64,000 bases of DNA. It comes from Allobosea sp. WAO (GTDB taxonomy: Bacteria; Pseudomonadota; Alphaproteobacteria; Rhizobiales; Beijerinckiaceae). Positions 43,342 through 53,045 of the stretch are shown here, in pieces (the first letter of the stretch is position 1; every line of letters starts with the position of its first letter). The translations under genes were made by a program, and so were the position numbers. The DNA lies in the NCBI RefSeq assembly GCF_001509835.1, contig NZ_JXTJ01000017.1, forward strand, positions 124,001 to 188,000. Direction: 5' to 3'. Below the pieces are notes generated by a model that searched no databases, was not told the origin of the DNA, and saw only the letters and a list, made by a program, of their open reading frames with translations.

Positions 43342-46210
43342 CGGGCAGGCGTCCCGCAATCAGGCGCAACGAGACATCGTGCTCGCGGTTGCGCTCCTGC
43401 CATTCGGAGAAATAGTTCGTCCGCCGCACCTCGACCGCCGTTACCTTGTATTCCGGGCAGTTGGTCGCCCAGTCGGAATAGTCGGTGGTGATGACGTTGG
43501 CGCCCGTCGTGGCATGGTGGAAGGTGGTATAGACCACGCCGGGCTGCACCCGCTGGGTGATCTCCGCCCGCAGCGAGATGTCGCCGGAGCGGCTGGCGAG
43601 GGCGACGAGGTCGCCGTCCTGGATGCCGCGGCTCTCGGCGTCGAACGGATGGATCTCCAGCCGGTCCTCGGCATGCCAGGCCTGGTTCTCGGTGCGCCTG
43701 GTCTGCGCGCCGACATTGTACTGCGAGAGGATGCGGCCGGTGGTCAGGATCAGCGGGTAGCGCGGTCCGGTGCGCTCCTGCGTTGGCACATACTCCGTGA
43801 TCATGAACCGGCCCTTGCCGCGCACGAAGCGGTCGACATGCATCAGCGGCGTGCCGGAAGGCGCCTTCTCGTTGCAGGGCCACTGCACCGAGCCGAGCGT
43901 CTCGAGCTTGTCGTAGCTGACCCCGGCGAAGCTCGGTGTCAGCGCCGCGATCTCGTCCATGATCTCGGAGGGATGGCCGTAACCCATCTCGTAGCCGAGC
44001 GCCCGGGCGAGCTCGATCGTCACCTGCCATTCGGCCTTGCCGGAGAGCGGCGCCATCACCTGGCGGACGCGGTTGATGCGCCGCTCGGCATTGGTGAAGG
44101 TGCCGTCCTTCTCCAGGAAGGAGGAGCCCGGCAGGAAGACATGGCCGTATTTCGCGGTCTCGTTCAGGAACAAGTCCTGGATGACGACGCATTCCATCGA
44201 GGCGAGGCCGGCGGTGACATGCTGGGTGTTCGGGTCCGACTGGGCGATGTCCTCGCCCTGGACATAGAGCCCCTTGAAGCTGCCGCCGACCGCCTCGTCG
44301 AGCATGTTGGTGATGCGCAGGCCCTGCTCGGCATCGAGCGGCACGCCCCATAGCGCCTCGAAGCTCTGCCGCGTCGCGTCGTCGGCGACATGGCGATAGC
44401 CCGAGAATTCGTGCGGGAAGGAGCCCATGTCGCAGGAACCCTGGACATTGTTCTGGCCGCGCAGCGGATTGATGCCGACGCCGTCGCGCCCGATATTGCC
44501 GGTCGCCATGGCGAGATTGGCCATCGCCATCACAGTGGTTGAGCCCTGGCTGTGCTCGGTGACCCCGAGCCCGTAATAGATCGCGCCATTGCCGCCGGTC
44601 GCGTAGAGTCGCGCTGCGGCGCGGACATCGGCTGCCGGCACGCCGGTGAATGCCTCGCTCGCTTCCGGCGAGTTGCGCTCCTCGGCGATGAACCGGGCCC
44701 AGATCTCGAAATCGGCGAGATCGCAGCGCTCGCGCACATAGTCTTCGGCGATCAGCCCTTCGGTGACCACGACATGGGACATGGCGTTGATCAGCGCGAC
44801 ATTGGTGCCGGGCCGGAGCTGGAGATGATGCTCCGCCGCGACATGCGGCGACCGAACGAGGTCGATCCGGCGCGGGTCGATCACGACGAGGCGGGCGCCC
44901 TGGCGCAGGCGCTTCTTCATCCGCGAGCCGAAGACCGGGTGGCCGTCCGTCGGGTTGGCGCCGATCACGACGATGACGTCGGACTTGGCGACCGATTTGA
45001 AGTCCTGGGTGCCGGCCGAGGTGCCGAGCGTCGTCTTGAGCCCGTAGCCGGTCGGCGAATGGCAGACGCGGGCGCAGGTATCGACGTTGTTGTTGCGGAA
45101 GGCGGCGCGCACCAGCTTCTGGACGAGGAAGACCTCCTCATTGGTGCAGCGCGAGGAGGTGATGGCGCCGACCGATTCCCGGCCATACTTGGCCTGGATG
45201 CGCTTGAACTCGCTGGCGGCGTAGTTGATCGCCTCCTCCCAGGACACTTCGCGCCAGGGATCGGTGATCTTCTCGCGGATCATCGGGCTGGTGATGCGGT
45301 CCTTGTGGTTGGCATAGCCCCAGGCGAAGCGTCCTTTGACGCAGGAATGGCCCTCATTCGCCTTGCCGTCCTTGTAGGGTACCATGCGCACGACCCGGTC
45401 GCCCTGCATCTCGGCCTTGAACGAGCAGCCGACGCCGCAATAGGCGCAGGTGGTGACCTTGGAATGCTCGGGCTGGCCGAGCTCGATCACCTTGTTCTCG
45501 ATCAGCGTTGCCGTCGGGCAGGCCTGCACGCAGGCGCCGCAGGAGACGCATTCGGAACCGAGGAAATCGGTCGGCCCCGCGGCGACGCGCGAGTCAAAGC
45601 CGCGCCCGGTGATCGTCAGCGCGAAGGTGCCTTGCACCTCGGCGCAGGCGCGCACGCAGCGATTGCAGACGATGCACTTCGACGGGTCGTAGGTGAAGTA
45701 GGGGTTGGACGTATCCTTGGGCAGCCAGCTCTCGTTGGCATAGCCCTCCATCGTCACCGGCTTGACGTGGTTCTCGCCCTCATAGCCGTAGCGGACTTCG
45801 CGCAGGCCGACCGCGCCCGCCATGTCCTGCAATTCGCAATCGCCATTGGCCGAGCAGGTCAGGCAGTCGAGCGGATGGTCGGAGATGTAGAGTTCCATCA
45901 CGCCCTTGCGCAGGCCCGACAGCCGCTCCGACTGGGTGCGCACCACCATGCCTTCCTCGGCCGGGGTCGTGCAGGAGGCGGGCGTACCACGCCGCCCCTC
46001 GATCTCGACCAGGCAGAGCCGGCAGGAGCCGAAGGGTTCGAGCGAGTCTGTAGCGCAGAGCTTGGGAATGGCGGTACCCATGCTCATTGCCGCGGCCATC
46101 ACCGAGGTGCCGGCGGGAACCGTGACGCTCTCGCCATCGATCGTCAGCGTCACCGTCTTCTCGGCGACCCGGATCGGCGTTCCGAAATCGATTTCCTTGA
46201 TCAGGCTCAT
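43328..46210 (-). CDS. fdsA: NAD-dependent formate dehydrogenase, alpha (Mo) subunit
   Basis: A 960-residue catalytic subunit that oxidises formate to CO2. The order of domains is an N-terminal ferredoxin-like 2Fe-2S domain (EPFGSCRLCLVEIEG), the NuoG-like His/Cys cluster (HPLDCLTCSANGDCELQ), two 4Fe-4S clusters (CIVCNRCVRAC; CVSCGACVQACPT), a further 4Fe-4S site (CAYCGVGCSF), and the molybdopterin domains. The Mo ligand is C383 in ARVCHSPT, followed by the catalytic H384, so this is the Cys and not the Sec form. GAGGAG precedes the ATG at 46210. It sits between fdsB and fdhD in the operon. Confidence 0.96.
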   Translation of the reverse strand: MSLIKEIDFGTPIRVAEKTVTLTIDGESVTVPAGTSVMAAAMSMGTAIPKLCATDSLEPFGSCRLCLVEIEGRRGTPASCTTPAEEGMVVRTQSERLSGLRKGVMELYISDHPLDCLTCSANGDCELQDMAGAVGLREVRYGYEGENHVKPVTMEGYANESWLPKDTSNPYFTYDPSKCIVCNRCVRACAEVQGTFALTITGRGFDSRVAAGPTDFLGSECVSCGACVQACPTATLIENKVIELGQPEHSKVTTCAYCGVGCSFKAEMQGDRVVRMVPYKDGKANEGHSCVKGRFAWGYANHKDRITSPMIREKITDPWREVSWEEAINYAASEFKRIQAKYGRESVGAITSSRCTNEEVFLVQKLVRAAFRNNNVDTCARVCHSPTGYGLKTTLGTSAGTQDFKSVAKSDVIVVIGANPTDGHPVFGSRMKKRLRQGARLVVIDPRRIDLVRSPHVAAEHHLQLRPGTNVALINAMSHVVVTEGLIAEDYVRERCDLADFEIWARFIAEERNSPEASEAFTGVPAADVRAAARLYATGGNGAIYYGLGVTEHSQGSTTVMAMANLAMATGNIGRDGVGINPLRGQNNVQGSCDMGSFPHEFSGYRHVADDATRQSFEALWGVPLDAEQGLRITNMLDEAVGGSFKGLYVQGEDIAQSDPNTQHVTAGLASMECVVIQDLFLNETAKYGHVFLPGSSFLEKDGTFTNAERRINRVRQVMAPLSGKAEWQVTIELARALGYEMGYGHPSEIMDEIAALTPSFAGVSYDKLETLGSVQWPCNEKAPSGTPLMHVDRFVRGKGRFMITEYVPTQERTGPRYPLILTTGRILSQYNVGAQTRRTENQAWHAEDRLEIHPFDAESRGIQDGDLVALASRSGDISLRAEITQRVQPGVVYTTFHHATTGANVITTDYSDWATNCPEYKVTAVEVRRTNYFSEWQERNREHDVSLRLIAGRLPDAAE

Positions 46211-46220
46211 GATGAGCTCC

Positions 46221-47792
46221 TCACTCGGCTGCCTGCGGCAGGGCCTCTGGCGGCGGGCGGTCGAAATCCTCGGAGAAATGGTTCAGCGCGCTCATCACCG
46301 GCATCGGGGTCAGCCCGCCCATGGCGCAGAGCGAGGCGTCCGTCATCAGCCGGTTGAGGTCGCGCAGCACCGCCAGGTTCTTCGGCCGCTCATGGCCTGC
46401 GATGATCCTGTCGACGATCTCGACGCCCCGCGTCGCGCCGATACGGCAGGGCGTGCACTTGCCACAGCTCTCCTTGGCGCAGAATTCGAAGGCGAAGCGG
46501 GCCTGCTTGGCCATGTCGACGCTGTCGTCGAAGACGACGATGCCGCCATGGCCGAGCATCGCGCCGATGCCGGCCAGCGCCTCATAGTCCATCACCGTGT
46601 CGAGCTGCTTCGCGGTGAGATAAGCGCCGAGCGGCCCGCCGACCTGCACGGCCCGGATCGGCCGGCCCGAAAGCGTGCCGCCGCCCATCTCCTCGATGAT
46701 CTCGCGCAGTGAGATGCCGAAGGCGAGTTCGATCAGCCCACCGCGCCTGACATTGCCGCCGAGCTGGACCGGCAGTGTGCCGCGCGAGCGACCCATGCCG
46801 TAATCGGCATAGGCCTTGCCGCCATGGTCGAGGATCCAGGGCACGGCTGCGAAGGAGAGAACGTTGTTGACGACGGTCGGCTTGCCGAACAGGCCTTGCA
46901 GGGCCGGGATCGGGGGCTTGGCCCGCACGATGGCGCGCCTTCCCTCAATGCTCTCCAGCAGCGAGGTCTCCTCGCCACAGATATAGGCGCCGGCGCCGAC
47001 CCGGACCTCCATGTCGAAGCTGTGGCGCGAGCCCAGCACCGCGCTGCCTAGCATGCCGGCATTGCGCGCCTTCAGCACGGCGCACTGCATGGTCCTGATC
47101 GCGTGCGGATATTCCGAGCGGATGTAGAGATAGCCCTTGGACGCGCCGACCGCGATGCCGGCGATCGCCATGCCCTCGATCAGCAGGAAGGGATCGCCCT
47201 CGAACAGCATCCGGTCGGCGAAGGTGCCGCTGTCGCCCTCGTCGCCATTGCAGACGATGTATTTCTGGGTCGACTTGGCGTCGTGGACCGTCTGCCACTT
47301 TATCCCGGTCGGGAAACCGGCGCCGCCGCGCCCGCGCAGGCCTGACGCTTTGATCTCGTCGACGATGCCCTGGCCGGACAAGGCGAGCGCGGCTTCCAGC
47401 CCCTTCAGCCCGCCATACTTGCGATAGTCTGCGAGCGAGAGCGGATCGGTAACGCCGACGCGCTCGAAGGTCAGGCGCTGCTGGCGCTTCAGCCAGCCGA
47501 GTTCTTGGGTTGGCCCGAGGCACAGCTTATGCTTGCCACCACTCTGGAAACCGGCCTCGAAAAGTCCGGCGACATCCTTGGCCGCGACTGCGCCATAAGC
47601 GATGCGCCCACCCGTCGTCTCGACCTCTATCAGCGGCTCCAGCCAGAGCATGCCGCGCGAGCCGTTGCGAATGAGATCGACGGCGATCCCGCGCGCCTGT
47701 GCTTCCTGCGCAATGGCTTGCGCGACCGCCTCGGCGCCGACCGAAAGAGCGGCGGCGTCGACCGGGACGTAGATGCGGATCGCCTCGCTCAT
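46221..47792 (-). CDS. fdsB: NAD-dependent formate dehydrogenase, beta (NADH/FMN) subunit
   Basis: A 523-residue diaphorase subunit homologous to NuoF with a NuoE-like N-terminal extension. The FMN/NAD region is SGLRGRGGAGFPTGIKWQTV with CNGDEGDSGTFADRML, then GAGAYICGEETSLLESIEG. The 4Fe-4S cluster is ESCGKCTPCRIG plus the later Cys in DASLCAMGG. It passes electrons from the Fe-S chain of FdsA to NAD+. The ATG at 47792 overlaps the fdsG stop (ATGA), and the frame further upstream is fdsG shadow. The stop is 10 nt before fdsA. Confidence 0.95.
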   Translation of the reverse strand: MSEAIRIYVPVDAAALSVGAEAVAQAIAQEAQARGIAVDLIRNGSRGMLWLEPLIEVETTGGRIAYGAVAAKDVAGLFEAGFQSGGKHKLCLGPTQELGWLKRQQRLTFERVGVTDPLSLADYRKYGGLKGLEAALALSGQGIVDEIKASGLRGRGGAGFPTGIKWQTVHDAKSTQKYIVCNGDEGDSGTFADRMLFEGDPFLLIEGMAIAGIAVGASKGYLYIRSEYPHAIRTMQCAVLKARNAGMLGSAVLGSRHSFDMEVRVGAGAYICGEETSLLESIEGRRAIVRAKPPIPALQGLFGKPTVVNNVLSFAAVPWILDHGGKAYADYGMGRSRGTLPVQLGGNVRRGGLIELAFGISLREIIEEMGGGTLSGRPIRAVQVGGPLGAYLTAKQLDTVMDYEALAGIGAMLGHGGIVVFDDSVDMAKQARFAFEFCAKESCGKCTPCRIGATRGVEIVDRIIAGHERPKNLAVLRDLNRLMTDASLCAMGGLTPMPVMSALNHFSEDFDRPPPEALPQAAE

Positions 47793-48259
47793 TGCCGGGC
47801 TCCGCAGAGGGCGGCGATCCGGTCGGCGTCGACCCGGCCGATCAGCTCGCCCTCGACCAGGGCCGAGGGGCCGAGCGCACAATTGCCGAGGCAATAGACG
47901 GTCTCGACCACCGCATCCTGGTTGCCATGATGACTATCGACGACGATGCCGTGCTCGCGCGCGAGGTCCTCGACCAGCGTCTCGCAGCCCTGCGCCTGGC
48001 AGGCTTCGGCCCGGCAGAGCTTGACGATCTTGCGCGGCGGCGGGGCGGTCCTGAAATCGTGGTAGAAGGAAATGGTGCCGTGGACATCGGCCCGCGACAG
48101 GTTGAGCGCCTCGGCGATCAGCGGCACGGCCTGCGGATCGACATAGCCGAATTCCTCCTGCAGGGCGTGCAGGATCGGCAGGGTTGCCCCCTCGAGATGA
48201 GCCAGGCTCGACACAATCGAGCGCGCCTCGTCCTGGTCCCAGGCTGGGTAATGGACCAT
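47789..48259 (-). CDS. fdsG: NAD-dependent formate dehydrogenase, gamma (2Fe-2S) subunit
   Basis: A 156-residue NuoE-like subunit. Four Cys bind one 2Fe-2S cluster: LCRAEACQAQGC and YCLGNCALGPSALVEG. The first half has the usual helical fold (LPILHALQEEFGYVDPQAVP, LIAEALNLSRADVHGTISFY). It is the first gene of the fdsGBA-fdhD-fdsD operon, with GGAGGAGGG ahead of the ATG at 48259. Candidate regulator sites lie upstream at 48355-48499. Confidence 0.94.
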   Translation of the reverse strand: MVHYPAWDQDEARSIVSSLAHLEGATLPILHALQEEFGYVDPQAVPLIAEALNLSRADVHGTISFYHDFRTAPPPRKIVKLCRAEACQAQGCETLVEDLAREHGIVVDSHHGNQDAVVETVYCLGNCALGPSALVEGELIGRVDADRIAALCGARQ

Positions 48260-48354
48260 CGTCCCTCCTCCGTGCGGACCGTTCTCCGGGCCCGCGCCTT
48301 TGAGGAAGGGTGGCGAAGTTTAGGATGATTTCAAATCGTTTGTTCTGACTGTTC

Positions 48355-48499
48355 GATAGTCAGTGACTATCAAAACGATAAGTGGCTGTTCCAAAGACGG
48401 GCTTGCGGTGCGATGAAAATGCCGATAGCCATGACTTATCGCGCGACCATACAGGCGAGGCGCCAAGCCCTGCAGCTCGATCGATAGTCGTTGTCTATT
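48355..48499. promoter_or_regulatory. Three GATA-N9-TAT(C/T) palindromes upstream of fdsG (candidate FdsR operators)
   Basis: GATAGTCA-G-TGACTATC at 48355-48371 is a perfect 8-bp inverted repeat. GATAGCCATGACTTATC at 48424-48440 and GATAGTCGTTGTCTATT at 48483-48499 keep GATA and TAT(C/T) at the same spacing. They lie between the LysR gene (stop 48495) and fdsG (start 48259), spaced 69 and 59 nt centre to centre. LysR regulators bind such T-N11-A-type dyads, so these are likely sites for the adjacent LysR protein. Confidence 0.6.
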
Positions 48500-49409
48500 T
48501 CACGATCGGGCGCCGCGGCAGCGCTGCCTCGGTCACCGTCTCGGACATGGCTAGCAGGTTACGTGCGAGTGGCGCTGCGGGCTGGCGATCGGCCATGATC
48601 AGGCCGATCGTGCGCTTGGCGTCGGGTTCGATCAGCGGCAGCGCCTTGGTGCCGAGCGGGACGCCGAAGAACTCCAGCAGCTGGATCGAAACGATGCTGG
48701 AGACGCCCTGAATGCCGGCATGCGAGCACAGGTTGAAGATAGAGTTGGTCTCGATCGCCGGCTTCGGTGCATGTCCGACCGAGCGGAAGATGCCGTCGAT
48801 GATCCGCCGGTTCTGCATGTCGGAGGTCAGGAGGCAGAGCTTCAGCGCCGCGGCCTCGGCCCAACTGATCGTCTCGCGCCCGCCGAGCGGCCCGTCCTCG
48901 CGGGTCAAAAGCACATAGGATTCCTGGTAGATCGGCTTTGAGACGACGCGCTCCAGCGGCTCGTTGTCGAGATAGGTCAGGCCGACATCGAGCTCGAAAT
49001 TGTCGATCCCGTTCTGGATCTCGGTCGAGGTCAGCGACAGCACGGTCAGCGAGGCGCCGGGATAGCGCGTCGAGAACGGCGCGGTGATATGGGCGATCAT
49101 CGGCAGGGCGGTGGGGACGGCGCCGAGCCTGATCCGGCCGCTGACGCCGTCGCGCAGCTCCGCGATCGCATCCTTCATCTGGTCGGCCTCGGCGAGGATG
49201 CGCCGCGCATGGGCGAGCACGAGTTCGCCCTCCCGGGTCAGTCCCTGGAAACGCCGGCCGCGCTCGACGATCAGGATGCCGAGTTCCTCCTCGAGCTGCG
49301 CGATGGCGGCAGACAATGTCGGCTGCGAGACATGGCAGGCCTCGGCGGCGCGGCGGAAATGCTTCTCGCGGGCGAGGGCGTCGAGATAGACCAGTTGGCG
49401 GATGATCAT
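48495..49409 (-). CDS. LysR-family regulator of formate dehydrogenase (FdsR-like)
   Basis: 304 residues. The winged helix is MIIRQLVYLDALAREKHFRR, then AAEACHVSQPTLSAAIAQLE. The effector domain follows from about residue 90 (SGRIRLGAVPTALPMIAHIT). It lies directly upstream of fdsG on the same strand. LysR genes in this position control fds operons in related bacteria. I choose ATG 49409; an in-frame ATG at 49538 adds unlikely residues. Its 3' end overlaps the distal GATA-N9-TATT site. Confidence 0.88.
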   Translation of the reverse strand: MIIRQLVYLDALAREKHFRRAAEACHVSQPTLSAAIAQLEEELGILIVERGRRFQGLTREGELVLAHARRILAEADQMKDAIAELRDGVSGRIRLGAVPTALPMIAHITAPFSTRYPGASLTVLSLTSTEIQNGIDNFELDVGLTYLDNEPLERVVSKPIYQESYVLLTREDGPLGGRETISWAEAAALKLCLLTSDMQNRRIIDGIFRSVGHAPKPAIETNSIFNLCSHAGIQGVSSIVSIQLLEFFGVPLGTKALPLIEPDAKRTIGLIMADRQPAAPLARNLLAMSETVTEAALPRRPIVK

Positions 49410-49628
49410 GCGGCGGTTCTGCCCCAGCCTCGGCGCGAGCCTTTCGTCAGCATGAGCATTTCGGTAGCGGCCTGCCTTGGCAAGCGCTAGAGCCGGCAGG
49501 GTTAAGTCCCGTCTCGGTCCGCACGGCTTGATCTGCATGGCTTTATCTCGTCCGCGCCTGTCCGCGAGCGCCTGTCCCGACCCGGCATCAGCCGCGCTCC
49601 CGGTCTTCCTCGCTGCGGAGCGCCGAGC

Positions 49629-51152
49629 GTGAGCGTCGTCCTCGCCTGCGATCTCGGCGGTACTTCCTTCCGCGCCGCTTTGGTCGACGGGAACGGGCAG
49701 GTTCTCGCCCAGAATGCCATTCCGGGGCCCGCCAGCCGCGATGTCGCAGGCTCGTCCGAGATCGAGGCCGAAGCCTGGTGGCGAGCGCTGATCGAGGCCT
49801 GTGCCGGGCTCGCCCGCGAGGCGCCCCGGCTCTTCGACGCCGTCGAGGCCGTGGCGATCTGCGGTGTGACCCGTACCCAGGTCCTCATCGACCGCGACGG
49901 CCGGCCCGTGCGCCCGGCCATGACCTGGAAGGACACGCGGGCGGAGGCGCTTTTGCCTCGTCTCCGCGAGCGGCTAGACCCGGCCCATCCTGAAACCGCT
50001 GCGATCAACGCCTTCCACCCGCTGGCACGGCTCGTCTGGCTGCGCGAGCAGGAGCGGGAGAACTTCGACGAGCTCGCCTGCGTGCTCGAGCCGAAGGACT
50101 ATCTGAACTTCCGCCTGACCGGCCGGCAGGCGAGCGACCCGGTCTCGCTGGCGCGGCTGCTCGCCGCTGCGGAGCAGGCAGCCAGCGGCGACCTGCTCGG
50201 CGCGATCGGGCTTTCTGCCGCGATCCTGCCGCAGCTTCTCGAGCCTTGCGAGCCGGTCGGCGAGGTCCAGCCCGATCTGCCGGCGCCGCTCGACCGGTTG
50301 GCCGGGCGCCCGGTCTTCTGCGCCTCGAACGACACCTGGGCAGCAGTGGTCGGGCTCGGCGCGATGCGCGAGGGGTTCGCCTACAACATCTCCGGCACCA
50401 CCGAAGTGCTGGGCGTCATGGGGCCGGAGCCGGCCAGGGCCGAAGGCCTGATGACCGTGGATTGGCGCGGCCTGTTCCAGCTCGGAGGCCCGAGCCAGAA
50501 CGGCGCCGACACCGTGTCCTGGCTGCTCTCGCTGCTCGGTCGCGACGGGGAGGGCCGCATCGGGCACGAGATCGACGCGCTGCTTGCCGGGGTTCGCCAG
50601 CCGCAGCCGGTGCTGTTCCTGCCCTATCTCCAGGGCGAGCGCGTGCCCTACTGGAACCCGGGTCTGCGCGGCGCCTTCATCGGCCTCAATCGCTGGCATG
50701 GCGCGACCGATCTCGCCTTCGCGGTGCTGGAGGGCGTCGCTTTCCTCAACCGGATCGTGCTCGCGCGCGCCGAAACTGCGACGGGAAGGCCGGTCGCGGA
50801 GATCCGCTTCGGCGGCGGCGGCGCAGCGAATCCTGTCTGGAGCCAGATCAAGGCGGACATCTGCGGCCGGCCGGTCGTAGTCGGAGCCTCGCAGGAGCCG
50901 GGATTGCTCGGCGCCGCGATCATCGCCTTCACAGGCCTCGGCCGCTTTGCCTCGCTGGCGGCGGCGCAGGCGGCGCTGGTCACGACCGCAGCTCGTTTCG
51001 AGCCCGATCCTGACCGTGAGAGGGCCTATGACGCGCTTTTCGCGCTCTATCGGCAGAGCGAGCAGGCGCTCGCCCCGGTCTCGCAGGCGCTGGCCGCCTG
51101 GCCGCCGGACGGAGCCGGGGTTTTCACAGGGGTGGGCGTGCTGCGCAAATGA
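49629..51152 (+). CDS. FGGY-family carbohydrate kinase
   Basis: A 507-residue sugar or polyol kinase of the xylulokinase/glycerol kinase family. Phosphate-1 motif ACDLGGTSFRAALVDGNGQV, substrate region CGVTRTQVLIDRDGRPVRPA with MTWKDTRAEALL, phosphate-2 NISGTTEVLGVM, PYLQGERVPYWNPGLRGAFI, and the adenosine motif IRFGGGGAANPVWSQIKADI followed by EPGLLGAAI are visible. It phosphorylates the sugar taken up by the ABC importer encoded downstream. Closest by eye are XylB-like enzymes, but the exact sugar is unclear. The GTG at 49629 follows GCGGAGCG. It starts a rightward operon that runs to about 57.2 kb. Confidence 0.9.
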   Translation: MSVVLACDLGGTSFRAALVDGNGQVLAQNAIPGPASRDVAGSSEIEAEAWWRALIEACAGLAREAPRLFDAVEAVAICGVTRTQVLIDRDGRPVRPAMTWKDTRAEALLPRLRERLDPAHPETAAINAFHPLARLVWLREQERENFDELACVLEPKDYLNFRLTGRQASDPVSLARLLAAAEQAASGDLLGAIGLSAAILPQLLEPCEPVGEVQPDLPAPLDRLAGRPVFCASNDTWAAVVGLGAMREGFAYNISGTTEVLGVMGPEPARAEGLMTVDWRGLFQLGGPSQNGADTVSWLLSLLGRDGEGRIGHEIDALLAGVRQPQPVLFLPYLQGERVPYWNPGLRGAFIGLNRWHGATDLAFAVLEGVAFLNRIVLARAETATGRPVAEIRFGGGGAANPVWSQIKADICGRPVVVGASQEPGLLGAAIIAFTGLGRFASLAAAQAALVTTAARFEPDPDRERAYDALFALYRQSEQALAPVSQALAAWPPDGAGVFTGVGVLRK

Positions 51153-51275
51153 GGTTGCCGCATTCGCATTTGCGCCTTACCGACGGGCATCCGAAGGTTC
51201 GAGACGTCTGATGCCATCGCCCGATCCCGCAGTGCCGGTTCCCTCTCTCCCTTGCCCGGCAGGCGGGGCGGCCTG

Positions 51276-52055
51276 ATGCCGAGGCCCGTCACCCTGATCA
51301 CCGGGGCTTCCGGCGGCATTGGCGGTGCGCTCGCCGCGACGCTGGCGCCCGCTCACCGGCTCGTCCTGTCCGGGCTCGACGCCGGTCCGCTCTCCGAACT
51401 CGCCCAGCGGCTCCAGGGCGAGGGCGCCGAAGTCGCGGCGCTGACCGGCGACGTTCGCGACCACGGGCTCGGCTCGGCTTTGGTCGAGCTCGCCATCGAG
51501 CGCTTCGGCCGCCTCGACAATCTCGTCACCGGGGCCGGCGCCTCCCGCCCGGTGCCGATGGTCGAGATGGAGGATGAGGAATGGGAGAAGTTCGTCGACA
51601 TCAACCTCTCCGCCGTGTTCCGCATTTCCAAGGCGGTGTCGAAGCAGCTGATCGCGCACGGCGAGGGCGGTGCCATCGTCCACATCTCCTCGATCGCCCA
51701 TAGCAATGGCGGGGCGAACCTCGCCTACGGCGCGGCCAAGGGCGGCGTCGCTACGCTGACCTACGGCATGGCGCAGCAGCTCGGCCGACACGCGATCCGG
51801 GTGAATGCGGTGGCACCAGGGATCATCGACACGCCGATGGTCCGCGGCGGCTTCGCGAGCCAGTTCGATGCGCTGGTCGAGGGCGCCGCGCAGCGTACCC
51901 CGCTCGGCCGGCTCGGTCGGCCTGAGGATGTCGCCGGCGTCATCGCCTTCCTGCTCTCGCCGGCCGCCGCCTTCGTCACCGGCGCGCTGATCCCGGTCAC
52001 CGGCGGCATCGAAATCCTCTCGCCGATCTCGGCGATCGCCAAGGGGCCCGCTTGA
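51276..52055 (+). CDS. Short-chain dehydrogenase/reductase
   Basis: A 259-residue classical SDR. The cofactor motif TGASGGIG is at residues 9-16, NAG is replaced by TGAG (LVTGAGASRPVP), and the catalytic Ser-Tyr-Lys lies in VHISSIAHSNGGANLAYGAA followed by KGG. The C-terminus has the usual VNAVAPGIIDTPMV. The change at the NAG motif is slightly unusual. It probably oxidises a sugar or polyol of the same pathway as the kinase. The ATG at 51276 is preferred to one at 51252. Its TGA overlaps the ATG of the permease gene by one base. Confidence 0.9.
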   Translation: MPRPVTLITGASGGIGGALAATLAPAHRLVLSGLDAGPLSELAQRLQGEGAEVAALTGDVRDHGLGSALVELAIERFGRLDNLVTGAGASRPVPMVEMEDEEWEKFVDINLSAVFRISKAVSKQLIAHGEGGAIVHISSIAHSNGGANLAYGAAKGGVATLTYGMAQQLGRHAIRVNAVAPGIIDTPMVRGGFASQFDALVEGAAQRTPLGRLGRPEDVAGVIAFLLSPAAAFVTGALIPVTGGIEILSPISAIAKGPA

Positions 52056-53011
52056 TGGCCGGCATGAGCATGCGCGACTTCATCGGCCGCTACGGCACCG
52101 CGGTTGCGGGGCTTCTGCTGATCACCTTCTTTGTCGTCTTCGCGCCGAACTTCGCGACGACGATGAACATCGTCAACGTGCTGAAGGATACGAGCTTCCT
52201 CGCCATCCTGGCGCTCGGCTTTGCCCTCGCCTTCACCGTCGCCGAGCTCGATCTCTCGATCTCGGAGGTCGCGAGCCTCGCCGCCGTGGTCTGCGGCTGG
52301 CTGGTCCAGTTGCAGTACCCGCCGCTGGTCGCGGTCGCGGCGGCGCTCGCCGTCGGCGTCGTGCTCGGCTCGGTCAATGGCTACGGCGTCACCGTGCTGC
52401 GCATCCCCTCGCTGATCATGACGCTCGGCACGGCCGCGATCGCCAAGGGCTTCGCCTTCATGATCACCCAGGGCGTCGCCTTCGTCGGGCGCTGGCCGAC
52501 TGGCTTCACCGGGCTGGCGCGCGGCTACACCTTCGGCATCCCCAATCTCGTGCTCTGGCTCGCCGGCGTCACGCTCTTCGCATGGGGGCTGGTCAAATGG
52601 ACGCGCACCGGTGCCCATATGGTCGCGACCGGTGAGGCGGACGAGGCGGCGCGGCTTGCCGGCATCGCCACCGCGCGCATGAAGCGCATCGGCTTGCTGC
52701 TCGCCGGCGTCCTCGCCAGCATCACCGCTGTCCTGCTCGCGGCGAATTTGTCCTCGGCGGCGCCGAACATGGCCGGCGACTACCTGCTCTACGCCATTGC
52801 CGCCGTGCTGCTCGGGATGACCATGTTCGAGCCGGGCAAGCCGAACGTGCCTGGCACTGTCTTCGCGGCGCTGGTGCTCAAGGTGCTCGGCAACGGCTTG
52901 GTGCTGCTCGGCCAGCCCTATTACGTTCAGGATATCGTTCTCGGCCTCATCATCATCGGCTCGGTCGCCTTCTCGGCCAGCGCGATGAAGAAGGCGGCGT
53001 TCAAGGTCTAA
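52055..53011 (+). CDS. Ribose-type sugar ABC transporter permease (RbsC-like)
   Basis: A 318-residue polytopic subunit of a carbohydrate importer of the CUT2 class. It has the family patterns NIVNVLKDTSFLAILALGFA, DLSISEVASLAAVVCG, GSVNGYGVTVLRIPSLIMTL and GTAAIAKGFAFM. The later GEADEAARLAGIATARMKRI is the ATPase-contact loop (RbsC-like GxNxxAAxxSGI). The start overlaps the SDR stop by 1 nt (TGATG). The binding protein and ATPase genes follow on the same strand. Confidence 0.92.
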   Translation: MAGMSMRDFIGRYGTAVAGLLLITFFVVFAPNFATTMNIVNVLKDTSFLAILALGFALAFTVAELDLSISEVASLAAVVCGWLVQLQYPPLVAVAAALAVGVVLGSVNGYGVTVLRIPSLIMTLGTAAIAKGFAFMITQGVAFVGRWPTGFTGLARGYTFGIPNLVLWLAGVTLFAWGLVKWTRTGAHMVATGEADEAARLAGIATARMKRIGLLLAGVLASITAVLLAANLSSAAPNMAGDYLLYAIAAVLLGMTMFEPGKPNVPGTVFAALVLKVLGNGLVLLGQPYYVQDIVLGLIIIGSVAFSASAMKKAAFKV

Positions 53012-53045
53012 GTCAGCCATCGTAAGGCTACGGGGAGAGCTCATC

